64,000 nucleotides of DNA from UBA969 sp041694635 (GCA_041694635.1 JBDNHI010000010.1:129517-193516), one strand, 5' to 3'; positions 51,043 through 59,945 are shown, counted from the first letter of the stretch. The notes: a model not told the origin generated them from the sequence alone. Made by a program: numbers and translations.

Positions 51043-52512
51043 TTAATGAGAAAAATCTTCAAAAGGAAACATCGGTTTCCTTCTATTTTTGTAAGGCAAC
51101 CTCTGCAAAGTTGCGCTGGTTACACCTTCTGTATCAACACGCACAAAACTTTTACATACAGCTTTATAGGCTGCAAGTGGGGCATGGACTCCTTTTACAA
51201 TTATCACCTTGTAATTAGCAGGATCAATCCCAAATGCAAGCAACTGATTGAGACTAAATGGCACCATCCGGCGAGAAGAAATTATGAAAGTATTTCCTTC
51301 GGGAGTTGTAATAATAGCTGTTTTCCCTTGGTCGAATCGATTAATACCACCATGAGTGGGATTACTTTCAGAAAATTTTCCCTCGCCAAGAAAAACAACT
51401 TTTGCTGTAAGGTGCAACGGAACACCATGAAAATGATCACTCTTGGCACCAACAATAAAAGTTCGAGAATTCCCCAAGCCTAGTTTTATAGCCTCAGCAA
51501 CGGTATCTGGATCAGCAATAACAGTAAAAAATGGAAAGACATTTTGTTCAATAAGTTCTTGGGCAAGGATAGTGCTATCTCCGGGAGACCCGCCACCAAC
51601 ATTATCGCCCATATCTAAAGCGCAAACAGGACTGGGCAAACTTTTCATCTGGGAAACCGATTCTATAACGCTAGGTAAAACCGGATTGAATGCATTTTTC
51701 ATATCCAACCACTGTTTTGCTAAAGAACTAGCATTTGCTTTAGCCAGTTCAAAGTCATTGTCTGCAACCACAGTTAATCCTGCACCCATATGGGGCACAT
51801 CGGAATAAGGGAATCCAAGGAAAATTGAAACTGCGATAATGCCTGGTGTTTCACGAACTTTTTGTACTTTATTTAGAAATGATAACAAAGGTTCTTCACT
51901 GGTGTTTTGACTAAAGATATTAACTGCAAAAGGTAAAAATTCCGCTGCTTGTGTAGGAACAACTTTTTGCTTTAACACTGCGCCCATTAAATCGCCCGCT
52001 TCGATCCCTCGCTGGCGTTGATCCATATGGGGATTGGTTCGATAGCTTAAAAAAGCATCAACAGAGCTGACCTGCAACTGAGATAAATTGCCATGCGGGT
52101 CCGCAGTTGCGATGATGGGTTTAGCCCCGATAGCTTTTCGAACTTTTTGGAGCCAAAAACCATCTGCATCTGGGGCATTTTCTGCAACCGTTGCGCCGTG
52201 CGGAGCAGCAAGAATGCCATCAAGTTTTCCAGCTTCTTGCAGGGCATAATCAAGGCGCTTCATAATAAAATCCCAAGAAACTGCATCAATTATGCCATAG
52301 GGAAGAGCCCGAGCTACAAATAAAGGGACAGCCTCGATGCCTTGCTGCCCAAGGCTATGAAAAAAACCTCCTATTTCATGATGTGAATCGTAAAACTTCT
52401 CGCGAACCTCTACACCCTCTGCAAGAATATCGTTTTGAAAATCCTTAAGGGTTGTTTTGTTTTGTATAAAAGTGTTAGACTCCTGCAGAATACCAACTAT
52501 GCCTATGCGCAT
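51043..52512 (-). CDS. M81 family metallopeptidase (MlrC-like)
   Basis: The 489-residue protein has the two MlrC parts, the N-terminal DUF1485-type domain and the C-terminal MlrC domain. Signatures are GIVGILQESNTF at the start, LDGILAAPHGATVAENAPDA, PIIATADPHGNLSQLQVS (metal-binding Asp-x-His), SYRTNPHMDQRQRGIEAGD and CALDMGDNVGGGSPGDSTIL. MlrC of the microcystin pathway cleaves a linear peptide product; most planctomycete members act on unknown compounds. ATG 52512 with AGGGGC six bases before it is preferred over long upstream extensions. It diverges from the RraA gene across 86 bp, and the DUF486 gene follows downstream on the same strand. Confidence 0.9.
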   Translation of the reverse strand: MRIGIVGILQESNTFIQNKTTLKDFQNDILAEGVEVREKFYDSHHEIGGFFHSLGQQGIEAVPLFVARALPYGIIDAVSWDFIMKRLDYALQEAGKLDGILAAPHGATVAENAPDADGFWLQKVRKAIGAKPIIATADPHGNLSQLQVSSVDAFLSYRTNPHMDQRQRGIEAGDLMGAVLKQKVVPTQAAEFLPFAVNIFSQNTSEEPLLSFLNKVQKVRETPGIIAVSIFLGFPYSDVPHMGAGLTVVADNDFELAKANASSLAKQWLDMKNAFNPVLPSVIESVSQMKSLPSPVCALDMGDNVGGGSPGDSTILAQELIEQNVFPFFTVIADPDTVAEAIKLGLGNSRTFIVGAKSDHFHGVPLHLTAKVVFLGEGKFSESNPTHGGINRFDQGKTAIITTPEGNTFIISSRRMVPFSLNQLLAFGIDPANYKVIIVKGVHAPLAAYKAVCKSFVRVDTEGVTSATLQRLPYKNRRKPMFPFEDFSH

Positions 52513-52598
52513 AATAGTGCCCCTCATTACATCAGGTTTAAAACTAGTAAAAATGCAGTTTGAATGGAAAAACTGAGAAGAGCAAGGAGATTTTTGCC

Positions 52599-53264
52599 GT
52601 GTTACCAACCAATCATAATTTTGAACAATTAAGAAGCAAACTTTACAGCGCGGTGGTAAGCGATGTTTTGGATGCTTTAGACTCTCATAACCATGTACTA
52701 AGGTGCCAACTTCCTCAATTAACCGGCGCCAAAGACAAAGTCTTAATAGGAAGATGCAAGACAACTCTATGGGCAGATATGGCACACGAGGATTCGAAAC
52801 CATACGAACTTGAACTTAAGGCTGTAGATTCCTGCAAGCAAGACGATGTATTCATTGCTGCTGCAAATGGGTCGCATCGATCAGCGCTTTGGGGGGAATT
52901 GCTTACCACGGCATCGATGCGGACAGGAAGCGTAGGAGCAATTGTTGATGGATTAGTTCGAGACCAAACGAAAATGAATTCGATGAATTTTCCTGTATTT
53001 GCCAAAGGGGCTAGCCCACTCGACAGCAAGAATAGGCAAAAGGTAATCGATCTTGATGTTCGGGTAGAAATCGGGGGTTGTTTGATATACCCTGGGGACA
53101 TAATTATTGCAGATAATGATGGAATCGTAATTATACCCCAAGAATTTGAAGAAGAAACAATTGCTCGGGCACTCGAAAAAGTGTCTGCGGAAAACATCGT
53201 CCGCGATGCAATTAAAAATGGTTTAAGTGCAACGGCTGCGTTTAAAAAGTATGGTGTCTTATAA
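52599..53264 (+). CDS. RraA family protein (HMG/CHA aldolase-like)
   Basis: The 221-residue protein belongs to the RraA/DlpA fold, which includes 4-hydroxy-4-methyl-2-oxoglutarate/4-carboxy-4-hydroxy-2-oxoadipate aldolases and oxaloacetate decarboxylases, as well as the RNase E inhibitor RraA. The core GSVGAIVDGLVRDQTKMNSM has the Arg-Asp pair of the aldolases, followed by NFPVFAKGASPLD and the C-terminal IYPGDIIIADNDGIVIIPQE typical of the enzyme branch. The start GTG 52599 has AAGGAG (52584-52589) at ideal spacing; an upstream TTG is rejected. Paired with an MFS transporter and M81 protein, a catabolic aldolase or decarboxylase role is more likely than regulation. Confidence 0.88.
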   Translation: MLPTNHNFEQLRSKLYSAVVSDVLDALDSHNHVLRCQLPQLTGAKDKVLIGRCKTTLWADMAHEDSKPYELELKAVDSCKQDDVFIAAANGSHRSALWGELLTTASMRTGSVGAIVDGLVRDQTKMNSMNFPVFAKGASPLDSKNRQKVIDLDVRVEIGGCLIYPGDIIIADNDGIVIIPQEFEEETIARALEKVSAENIVRDAIKNGLSATAAFKKYGVL

Positions 53265-53302
53265 TTCTAGGTTTTAAATCACTCGATTAGAGCACTCTTT
53301 TA

Positions 53303-54610
53303 ATGCAAGAAAAAACGGTAGTAAACGAAATCACCCAGAAAATATTATTCAAAATTTCTTGGAGGCTAATCCCTCTTCTTTTTTTAAGTTATGTTTGTGC
53401 TTACCTTGATCGAATTAATGTTGGGTTTGCAGCTAAGCAATTAAAAGAGGATTTACATTTTAGCGATTCCGTTTATGGATTAGGCGCAGGAATCTTTTTC
53501 TTAGGGTATGCCCTATTTGAAATACCCAGCAATGTAATTATGGAAAAAGTTGGTGCAAGACGCTGGATTGCCAGAATTATGATTTCTTGGGGAATTATTT
53601 CAGGCGCTACAGCCTTTGTTAATTCTCCCGAATCTTTTTATGTTATGCGCTTTTTGTTAGGCATTGCAGAAGCTGGATTCTTCCCGGGCATTATTTTATA
53701 CCTAACCTACTGGTTTCCACCTAGTGAGCGAGGCAAATCTATCTCCAGATTTATGACCGCCATCCCACTTTCAGGCTTAATAGGTGGACCGATTTCAGGC
53801 GCTTTACTTAACCTCGATGGAATCGCAAACCTTTATGGCTGGCAATGGATGTTCCTTGTCGAAGCTCTCCCATCACTGCTAATGGGTTTCTACATTTTCT
53901 TTTTCCTTCCCAATAGCCCCGCAGGAGCAAAATGGCTGACCCTTGAAGAAAAGACCTTGCTGGCCGATGCGATAAAAGAACAAGAAGACGAATTACATAA
54001 AGAAAGCGACAAACCAAAAGCCTATGCAGCGTTTTTCTCCTTACCAGTTTGGCACATGTGCTTGATTTATTTTTTTCAGGTGACAGGCTTATACGGAATA
54101 GGATTATGGTTGCCAGATTTACTTCGCTCTGCTACCCATCAGGGAAATATTGCAACGGGTTTTTTAACAGCAATTCCATTCCTTGCCGGTGCCATTAGTA
54201 TGGTTTTTTGGGGCTGGAATTCGGATCGAAAGCAAGAGCGAAAATGGCATTTAATAGCAGGAAATTTATTAGGATCAGGTGGGTTCATCATAGCAGGATC
54301 AAACCCAGACAGTTTAACTTGGGCCTTATTTGGGATGACGGTTGCAAGTATGGGAGTTCATGCAACCTTTGGGCCATTTTGGGCGTTAAAAACAACTCTC
54401 TTAGCACCCGGAATAGCTGCCATTGGCATTGCTTTAATCAATTCTATGGGCAATTTAGGTGGCTTTATGGGGCCTTCCATCACTGGTTTTCTTAAACAAC
54501 AAACTGGCAGCCTTTCACTTGGCCTTATTCTTTACGGAAGCACCTCGTTTATTGCAGCATTTTTACTTCTATTTCTGCAATTAAAAGCGGTAAAGGGCAA
54601 AAACTATTAA
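53303..54610 (+). CDS. MFS transporter, anion:cation symporter-like
   Basis: The 435-residue protein has twelve hydrophobic segments of the major facilitator superfamily. The first helix LIPLLFLSYVCAYLDRINVG with FAAKQLKEDLHFSDSVYGLG, and LFEIPSNVIMEKVGARRWIA, match the ACS family (organic anion uptake: hexuronates, tartrate, 4-hydroxyphenylacetate, phthalate). NPDSLTWALFGMTVASMGVH and a Gly-rich GNLGGFMGPSITGFLKQQTG follow. It starts 38 nt after the RraA stop on the same strand, so they probably form a two-gene unit that takes up and processes an organic acid. No strong RBS is seen before ATG 53303, consistent with translational coupling or reinitiation. Confidence 0.9.
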   Translation: MQEKTVVNEITQKILFKISWRLIPLLFLSYVCAYLDRINVGFAAKQLKEDLHFSDSVYGLGAGIFFLGYALFEIPSNVIMEKVGARRWIARIMISWGIISGATAFVNSPESFYVMRFLLGIAEAGFFPGIILYLTYWFPPSERGKSISRFMTAIPLSGLIGGPISGALLNLDGIANLYGWQWMFLVEALPSLLMGFYIFFFLPNSPAGAKWLTLEEKTLLADAIKEQEDELHKESDKPKAYAAFFSLPVWHMCLIYFFQVTGLYGIGLWLPDLLRSATHQGNIATGFLTAIPFLAGAISMVFWGWNSDRKQERKWHLIAGNLLGSGGFIIAGSNPDSLTWALFGMTVASMGVHATFGPFWALKTTLLAPGIAAIGIALINSMGNLGGFMGPSITGFLKQQTGSLSLGLILYGSTSFIAAFLLLFLQLKAVKGKNY

Positions 54611-54614
54611 AAAA

Positions 54615-54638
54615 TGCCTTAGGTATTAACCCAAGGCA
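54615..54638. terminator. Convergent hairpin terminator
   Basis: TGCCTT (54615-54620) pairs with AAGGCA (54633-54638), extended by GGT/ACC inside (54622-54624 with 54629-54631). A-rich on the left and T-rich on the right, it serves the MFS gene and possibly the opposite cytochrome gene. Confidence 0.7.
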
Positions 54639-54669
54639 CTTTGATTTGTTCGTTTTAAATGCACCTCAA

Positions 54670-55254
54670 TTAATCGCGGAAAATACCGTGGCATTCTACA
54701 CAACTATCGCTCAACATTTTTGCACCCTTTTTAACACCATCCGAATCACCCTTTAATGATGAAGCTGAAAGATCTTTAGAACCTTGACGCATCTTTTCTA
54801 CGAATTCTTTCCATTTCTTTGGGTCTTTCTCACCCTTCTTTTCTTTAGGCGTATGGGCCTCTGTCAATTCTGCCAAAATCAAAGAAACATCACCCATATG
54901 AGCATAAGCTTTGCCATTCTTGGCCAAATCAGCTTTGTCAGGGGCTTTTTTCATAAGACTAGGAAGCTTCGCTTCAATACCGTCAGGAAGAATAGCGCCC
55001 GCTTTATCGCCGGCCCCAATTCCACCCTTCGTACGAAGTTTAAAAACATGCATTAACTCGTCAAGGGAATACTTTTTAGCAAGTTCTGCAATTGCCTTAG
55101 GATCAGACTTGGCGCCAACTAACTTGAGAACCGCGGGATTAACTTCCTTGGCATCTTCATAATAAAATGCTGATTTACCTTCGGAAGTAATCATCGTAAA
55201 AAGCCCGAGGGCAAGGAAAGAACCAAAGACGCCAATTTTCTTAACCATGTTCAT
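54670..55254 (-). CDS. Cytochrome c'-like secreted protein (C-terminal CxxCH)
   Basis: The 194-residue protein has a signal peptide (VFGSFLALGLFTMITSEGKS) and ends with the heme site DSCVECHGIFRD. A heme near the C-terminus of a mostly helical protein is the plan of cytochrome c' (four-helix bundle, gas-binding or electron-transfer). The helices are rich in Lys, Ala and Glu (KNGKAYAHMGDVSLILAELT, ASSLKGDSDGVKKGAKMLSD). It could transfer electrons from the PVC-type oxidoreductases or buffer NO. ATG 55254 with GGAG six bases upstream is preferred over an in-frame TTG. It is monocistronic. Confidence 0.85.
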   Translation of the reverse strand: MNMVKKIGVFGSFLALGLFTMITSEGKSAFYYEDAKEVNPAVLKLVGAKSDPKAIAELAKKYSLDELMHVFKLRTKGGIGAGDKAGAILPDGIEAKLPSLMKKAPDKADLAKNGKAYAHMGDVSLILAELTEAHTPKEKKGEKDPKKWKEFVEKMRQGSKDLSASSLKGDSDGVKKGAKMLSDSCVECHGIFRD

Positions 55255-55464
55255 TCGAGTCTCCAAAATAGAAAGCCTTAGTAAAGTTCACAGCCACAGA
55301 ATTAAACTATTGAAACCATCGCATTTGCGATAAAATTTCACACCTACTTTGTTTTTCTTGTTTAACGAAACGAGGAAAATCGGCAGGCTAAATAATCATA
55401 GAGCCATAAAAATTCTGAACAAGTCTATTCTTAATAAAAGTTTGAATCAAATTTACAAAAATTT

Positions 55465-55496
55465 AACAAAAAAGCCCAGAGGAACCTCTGGGCTTT
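55465..55496 (-). terminator. Rho-independent terminator of the YHS protein gene
   Basis: AAAGCCCAGAGG (55471-55482) and CCTCTGGGCTTT (55485-55496) are a perfect 12-bp inverted repeat with a 2-nt gap. On the minus strand the stem is followed by a T-run (55473-55468), 31 nt after the stop codon at 55528. Confidence 0.92.
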
Positions 55497-55527
55497 CTAT
55501 ATCTAAACAAAATCAAGCTAAGAATTA

Positions 55528-56235
55528 TTAGCCACCCGCCTTTTTAGCCTTGAATTCTTTAACATACTTATCAGGATTTTCGTTAAACGCATCTTTACAC
55601 CCCGAACAGCATACATAAAAAGTTTCGCCTTTATAGGCAATAGCCATCGTACCTAAACCACCACTTACAACACATTCGGTTTTCTTATCTTTGGCACCAA
55701 GGCTCATACCTTCTTTAGTAGCTGCGACCATATATTCTTTAATGAATAATGTTTTCCCTGATTCTTTTCGAGAATAATTGTAAATAAAACGAACCCCTTC
55801 AGCCGCATTATTCATTTCTAACTTCTGCGTTTCTTTGGTTTTAGGATCTACCCGCTCGAGAGAAAGAATATCCTTGCTAAGTTTTCCTTCGAAAACCATT
55901 TTGTTATCTTTAGGATCGGTTGCGGAGAACTGATAATTTTTTTTATCAGCGTTCCACTTTAATTCACCATTTTTAAAATACTTACCATCTTTTACTTCCA
56001 AAGTAAGCCAAGCATCTTCGCCTTTAAAGCGCCAACCCCATTGAAAAGTTTCCGTCCAGATATTTTTTGATGCTTTGGAGTTTGGAGGTGGTCCGCCATT
56101 ACCTTTCCATTGTCCAATAAAGTCTTGGAGTTTCTGCAACGCTTCTTTGTTAGCTTCAGAAGTTTTGTCTGCAGCAAGGCAAAGGCTAAAACTAAGGCAC
56201 ATAAAGAGTGCTGCAAAGATCAATTTTCTAATCAT
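55528..56235 (-). CDS. Secreted protein with lipocalin-like part and C-terminal YHS metal domain
   Basis: The 235-residue protein has a signal peptide (IRKLIFAALFMCLSFSLCLA, cleaved at LA-A). Residues ~30-165 look like a small beta-barrel (LQDFIGQWKGNGGPPPNSKA, WGWRFKGEDAWLTLEVKDGK, GVRFIYNYSRKESGK), similar to secreted 'DUF1579-like' or lipocalin-like domains. The end (about 190-232) is a YHS/TRASH-type metal-binding motif: TECVVSGGLGTMAIAYKGET, FYVCCSGCKDAFNENPDKYV. Three cysteines with spacing C...CCxxC suggest copper or zinc binding. The combination may serve metal trafficking or sensing in the periplasm. RBS AGGAAG lies before ATG 56235. It is alone and followed by a strong terminator. 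Confidence 0.75.
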   Translation of the reverse strand: MIRKLIFAALFMCLSFSLCLAADKTSEANKEALQKLQDFIGQWKGNGGPPPNSKASKNIWTETFQWGWRFKGEDAWLTLEVKDGKYFKNGELKWNADKKNYQFSATDPKDNKMVFEGKLSKDILSLERVDPKTKETQKLEMNNAAEGVRFIYNYSRKESGKTLFIKEYMVAATKEGMSLGAKDKKTECVVSGGLGTMAIAYKGETFYVCCSGCKDAFNENPDKYVKEFKAKKAGG

Positions 56236-56336
56236 CAGAATACTTCCTATTTGATAGTAACATTTTAAAACAAATACTGAGGACTCATCATAAAGCAGCG
56301 GGCAAACTTTTTACAATAGAATCTTAAATTAAATAA

Positions 56337-57185
56337 TTAATTCCCCTTGGAATTTGTTAAAAGGTAATGGGCTTTTTTTTCACAATTAACCATATAACTC
56401 ATACTTTGGGTAGCAATAGTTTCGGGGTCTGGTTTGTAATCAAAGACCTCAACCGAAACCCAATGGTCATATTTCTTTTCCAATAGTGCTTGAAAAATAG
56501 GGACAAAATCGACATTCCCAAATCCTGGGCCTCGTAAATTATGATCATTAGCGTGGAAATGCCCAGTCCTTCCAATAAATTCCTTGATCACCTCGGTTGT
56601 TGGACTTGTTTCCGTTGACATTGCTTTAACATCTAAATGTAAACAAAAACTTGGATGATTAATTTTATCTAAAATATCGGCACCTTCTTTTGCAGTGTTT
56701 AAGAAATCGGCATCGGGTGGGGATAAAGGTTCCAAGCAAACCTTAACCCCAGTTTTTCCAATTCCTTCGATAGTTCTTTTTAAAGTATCCACCGCAAATT
56801 CTGTTGCTTTTTCTTTGGAATAACCTGCAGGAATTCTCCTTTGTGCAGGGGAACCCAACACCAAGATGTTCCCTCCCAACTCTTGGCAAGCCTTTGCAAG
56901 TTCAACCAAATAATTAGCTGTTGCTTTTCGAATCTGAATTTCGGGGGAAGTCAGGCAAAACCCCTCAGTTTTAGCTAATAGCCAGTGGAGGCCAATAATT
57001 TTAATGCCTTCAACCTCTGCTTCTTTTTTTAATTTGGCCCGCGTCAGGCTTGATACCGAGGTGATTAAATTTGCTAGGGTAAAAGGTGCGATTTCTAAAC
57101 CTTGATAACCCGCTGATTTGATAAAACCACAAATCCGTGCGTGTTCCCAATTTTCAAAAGTTTCATTACAAATAGCGTATTTCAT
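56337..57185 (-). CDS. Sugar phosphate isomerase/epimerase (TIM barrel)
   Basis: The 282-residue protein belongs to the xylose-isomerase-like TIM-barrel superfamily, with no signal peptide. Segments are YQGLEIAPFTLANLITSVSS, IIGLHWLLAKTEG, a metal glutamate in VKVCLEPLSPPDADFLNT, FCLHLDVKAM, GHFHANDHNLRGPGFGNVDF with His/Asp ligands, and VSVEVFDYKPDPE. These match hydroxypyruvate isomerase, IolI or tagatose 3-epimerase relatives that act on keto sugars. The exact reaction is open. AGGGA precedes ATG 57185. It lies 14 nt downstream of the HtrA-like gene on the same strand, so the two may be cotranscribed. Confidence 0.85.
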   Translation of the reverse strand: MKYAICNETFENWEHARICGFIKSAGYQGLEIAPFTLANLITSVSSLTRAKLKKEAEVEGIKIIGLHWLLAKTEGFCLTSPEIQIRKATANYLVELAKACQELGGNILVLGSPAQRRIPAGYSKEKATEFAVDTLKRTIEGIGKTGVKVCLEPLSPPDADFLNTAKEGADILDKINHPSFCLHLDVKAMSTETSPTTEVIKEFIGRTGHFHANDHNLRGPGFGNVDFVPIFQALLEKKYDHWVSVEVFDYKPDPETIATQSMSYMVNCEKKAHYLLTNSKGN

Positions 57186-57199
57186 TGAATTCCCTCAAC

Positions 57200-58711
57200 C
57201 TATTTGCTTTTCAATTGAATAATTTCTTGTTGTGACCCATCTGCTTCAATGATAGTTAAACTTGCGATGTCAATAATTTTTGCCATAACTTTATAAAAAT
57301 CTGCGGGTGATGAAACTGGAATATTATTAACCTGAGTAATCAATTTACCCGATTGCAACTTAGCAATATCTGCTGGAGAACCTGGCAAAACTTCTTTTAT
57401 TAATACCGAGTCGGGCACTCCTCGGGTCCATGGTCCCAGACCCAGAGGCCTTTGTGATAGCAAACTCGAGTAGTCAACCCGTAAGCCAAAAATTGCTTCG
57501 GGTTGATTTGATGCGATTACCTGCATACTAGACAAATACTTGGCAAGCTTAACCGAAACCGTTCGCTTTTGTGTTTCTATGATTCCTGCGACTTCAATCC
57601 TAGCAATATTACCTGCAAGAGTTGAGCCTATATAAAGAAACAAATCATCTGGGTTTTCAACAGTTAAGCCATTTATCGAAACAATGGTATCGCCTTGGTA
57701 AATTCCAGCTTTAAACGCAGGAGACCTTTCTGAAACTTGAGCCACTTTGACTCCCCGCACACCGACAGCAAGTTGAATACCTAAAAATCCGTACTCAACT
57801 TCCTCGCCTTTACAAAGGACCTCAATAATTTTCCTGTGATTCGAATCGAGTGGAACCGCGTAGCCTTCAGAGGAATCGCCACCGGGCCAACCCACCATCG
57901 AAGTTAAAATACCAACCCAATCACCATCCATAGACATCAAAGCCCCACCACTAGCACCGGGTTTAACTACAGAATTTAATTGGAGCAAGGTGCCATATTG
58001 ATAAAGAGGAACTTGAGTTCTATCGATTTCTGTACTTTGGTTATTCCATTTGCGCCTTAAGTTAGAGAGCATACCCCAACCAACCGAGGGACTACCGTCA
58101 TAAAAGCCTGAAGCGTAAGGGTTAGAAAGGTGAACCAGAAATTGACCTTTCCGAAGAGAAGAGGAATCGCCCATTTTCAATGCTTTTAAATCAGGTATTT
58201 TGTCAATTAAACGAAGAACACAAAGGTCACTTCTGCCATCTAAGGCGTGAATATCTGCATAGCTTCCTTTGCCATTGGGAAAGCGAACATAAATTTTCAC
58301 AGCATCCTTAACGACATGGGCCAAGGTCAGAACCAAACCGCCTGCATCAACCACCACGCCAGTACCAAATGAATCTGGGAAAGTTTCTGGGTCAGCAAGG
58401 TCAAGGGGGTTTTTAGTGTTTTCCAGAGCTTTTCGAAATCTTTTAGGTTGCTCGGGTGGCAGGCTGAACCCGCCAAGTTTTCCAGGAAGATCTCCTGTAG
58501 GTATTGCGCCCAGTTCCTTGTATTTCGGACTTCGAGAAACCAAAATGCAACCCACCGAAGGTTCCGACAAAGTTACAACCTTCTTTACCGCTCGTTCAAT
58601 TTGGCCTAGAACATCTTCTTCCAATGCAAGTGCCTTGAAATTAATCAGGGGCAATAAAGTAAGCGTCAACAAAAATGGCAAAGCAATTCGATTTAGCAAC
58701 TTAATATCCAT
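57200..58711 (-). CDS. HtrA/DegP-like serine protease with two PDZ domains
   Basis: The protein (about 503 residues from ATG 58711) has a signal peptide (NRIALPFLLTLTLLPLINFK). The trypsin-like domain carries the catalytic set His in LVLTLAHVVKDA, Asp in LDGRSDLCVLRL, and Ser in VKPGASGGALMSMDG (GASGG instead of GNSGG). Two PDZ domains follow: from about residue 300 (YGFLGIQLAVGVRGVKVAQV, SPAFKAGIYQGDTIVSINGL) and about 415 (LIKEVLPGSPADIAKL). This is the DegP/DegQ plan for quality control in the periplasm. The catalytic loop reads GASGG in place of the more usual GNSGG, so activity should be checked. An upstream in-frame ATG at 58747 is possible. The sugar isomerase gene follows. Confidence 0.88.
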   Translation of the reverse strand: MDIKLLNRIALPFLLTLTLLPLINFKALALEEDVLGQIERAVKKVVTLSEPSVGCILVSRSPKYKELGAIPTGDLPGKLGGFSLPPEQPKRFRKALENTKNPLDLADPETFPDSFGTGVVVDAGGLVLTLAHVVKDAVKIYVRFPNGKGSYADIHALDGRSDLCVLRLIDKIPDLKALKMGDSSSLRKGQFLVHLSNPYASGFYDGSPSVGWGMLSNLRRKWNNQSTEIDRTQVPLYQYGTLLQLNSVVKPGASGGALMSMDGDWVGILTSMVGWPGGDSSEGYAVPLDSNHRKIIEVLCKGEEVEYGFLGIQLAVGVRGVKVAQVSERSPAFKAGIYQGDTIVSINGLTVENPDDLFLYIGSTLAGNIARIEVAGIIETQKRTVSVKLAKYLSSMQVIASNQPEAIFGLRVDYSSLLSQRPLGLGPWTRGVPDSVLIKEVLPGSPADIAKLQSGKLITQVNNIPVSSPADFYKVMAKIIDIASLTIIEADGSQQEIIQLKSK

Positions 58712-58772
58712 AAAACTTGGAAGTATTAATCCAACAGATGCAATCATAAAGGAATTTTAAAAAGTGTCTAAT

Positions 58773-58808
58773 AAAAAACCTCCAGAGATTCATCTCTGGA
58801 GGTTTTTT
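58773..58808. terminator. Strong bidirectional terminator between recA and the protease gene
   Basis: CCTCCAGAGAT (58779-58789) and ATCTCTGGAGG (58792-58802) form a perfect 11-bp stem with a 2-nt gap, flanked by A-run and T-run that extend it. It lies 24 nt after the recA stop and stops recA transcription before the protease gene, both on the minus strand. Confidence 0.92.
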
Positions 58809-58832
58809 AAAATAACAAGATTGATCCGATGA

Positions 58833-59945
58833 TTAATCGCCTGCAGCAGCGGCGGCAGCCTTTTTTTGCGCCTTTGTCATTGCAACTGCGGGAACTTCTG
58901 CAGGCCCTGGTAATGAAGCAGAAATAATCGTGGCATAACCACCTTCAGGTGTTAAAAACAAACCTTTTTTCTGCAAAACTTTATGCGTTATTTCTTCCAT
59001 TACCGCTGGATTATCCTTTAAATAATTCTTGGCGTTTTCACGACCCTGACCCAGCCTCACATCTCCATAGTTTATCCACGCACCAGATTTATCCACTACC
59101 TTTTGATCTATTGCCATATCCAATAAATCACCTTCCCTACTGATACCAAAATCATGCATCAGATCAAATTCTGCCTGACGGAATGGAGGTGCAACCTTAT
59201 TTTTCACTACTCGCACCCGAATACGAGCCCCAACAGTTTCTTCCGCATCTTTGATTGTCGTCACTTTTCGAGATTCCATTCGAACCGAGCTGTAAAACTT
59301 CAAAGCAAGCCCGCCCGAAGTTGTTTCAGGGTTACCAAAAACAACACCGATTTTGAGGCGAATCTGGTTAATAAACACCATACTAGTTTTGGTCCGAGAA
59401 ATCGTAGGGTTCAAAATTCGCAGCGCTTGACTCATCAATCGGGCTTGCAAGCCCATATGGGAATCGCCGATTTCCCCTTCAACTTCAGCCCGTGGCACTA
59501 ATGCCGCTACGGAATCGATAACAATAATATCAACCGCATTAGATTTAATCAGCATTTCGGCAATCTTTAACGCTTCTTCTGCACAAGAAGGCTGACTAAC
59601 CAAAAGGGACTCCAAATCAACGCCAATACGCTTAGCCCAACCTGGGTCAAGGGCGTGTTCTGCGTCGATAAATGCAGCAACCCCACCTTTTTTCTGGGCA
59701 GATGCTACTGCGTGCAAAGCGATTGTGGTTTTTCCGCTGGCTTCTGCACCGAAAATTTCAATGATTCTTCCCCTTGGAAGCCCGTGGCCACCTAAGGCAA
59801 CATCAAGGCTAAGTGCCCCTGTTGAAATTCCTTGGACATCACTGGAGGCGGTTTCACTAAGTTGCATAATTGCACCCCGACCAAATTGTTTTTCAATTTG
59901 GGAAAGGGTTTGCTTCAGTTCTTTGTCTTGAGAAGATTCAGCCAT
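58833..59945 (-). CDS. recA: Recombinase RecA
   Basis: RecA pairs homologous DNA in repair and triggers SOS cleavage of LexA. The 370-residue protein has RGRIIEIFGAEASGKTTIAL (Walker A, GAEASGKT in place of GPESSGKT), FIDAEHALDPGWAKRIGV, the Walker B region VDIIVIDSVAALVPRAE, EGEIGDSHMGLQARLMSQAL (L1) and FINQIRLKIGVVFGNPETTS (L2/motif), the family signature region. The C-terminal tail is alanine-lysine rich. TAGGAG lies before ATG 59945. I see no clear LexA box (GAAC-N4-GTTC or CTGT-N8-ACAG) in the ~120 bp upstream. A monocistronic gene with its own terminator. Confidence 0.97.
   Translation of the reverse strand: MAESSQDKELKQTLSQIEKQFGRGAIMQLSETASSDVQGISTGALSLDVALGGHGLPRGRIIEIFGAEASGKTTIALHAVASAQKKGGVAAFIDAEHALDPGWAKRIGVDLESLLVSQPSCAEEALKIAEMLIKSNAVDIIVIDSVAALVPRAEVEGEIGDSHMGLQARLMSQALRILNPTISRTKTSMVFINQIRLKIGVVFGNPETTSGGLALKFYSSVRMESRKVTTIKDAEETVGARIRVRVVKNKVAPPFRQAEFDLMHDFGISREGDLLDMAIDQKVVDKSGAWINYGDVRLGQGRENAKNYLKDNPAVMEEITHKVLQKKGLFLTPEGGYATIISASLPGPAEVPAVAMTKAQKKAAAAAAGD

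Noticed and set aside
52513..52803. N-terminal extension of the M81 protein and coding overlap with the RraA region
   Set aside because: The extension has no family similarity and overlaps the divergent gene; ATG 52512 has an RBS and the proper domain start.
55349..55531. Small plus-strand frame between the cytochrome and YHS genes
   Set aside because: It runs through the terminator hairpin, is Asn/Lys-rich as expected of AT-rich noncoding DNA, and lacks an RBS.
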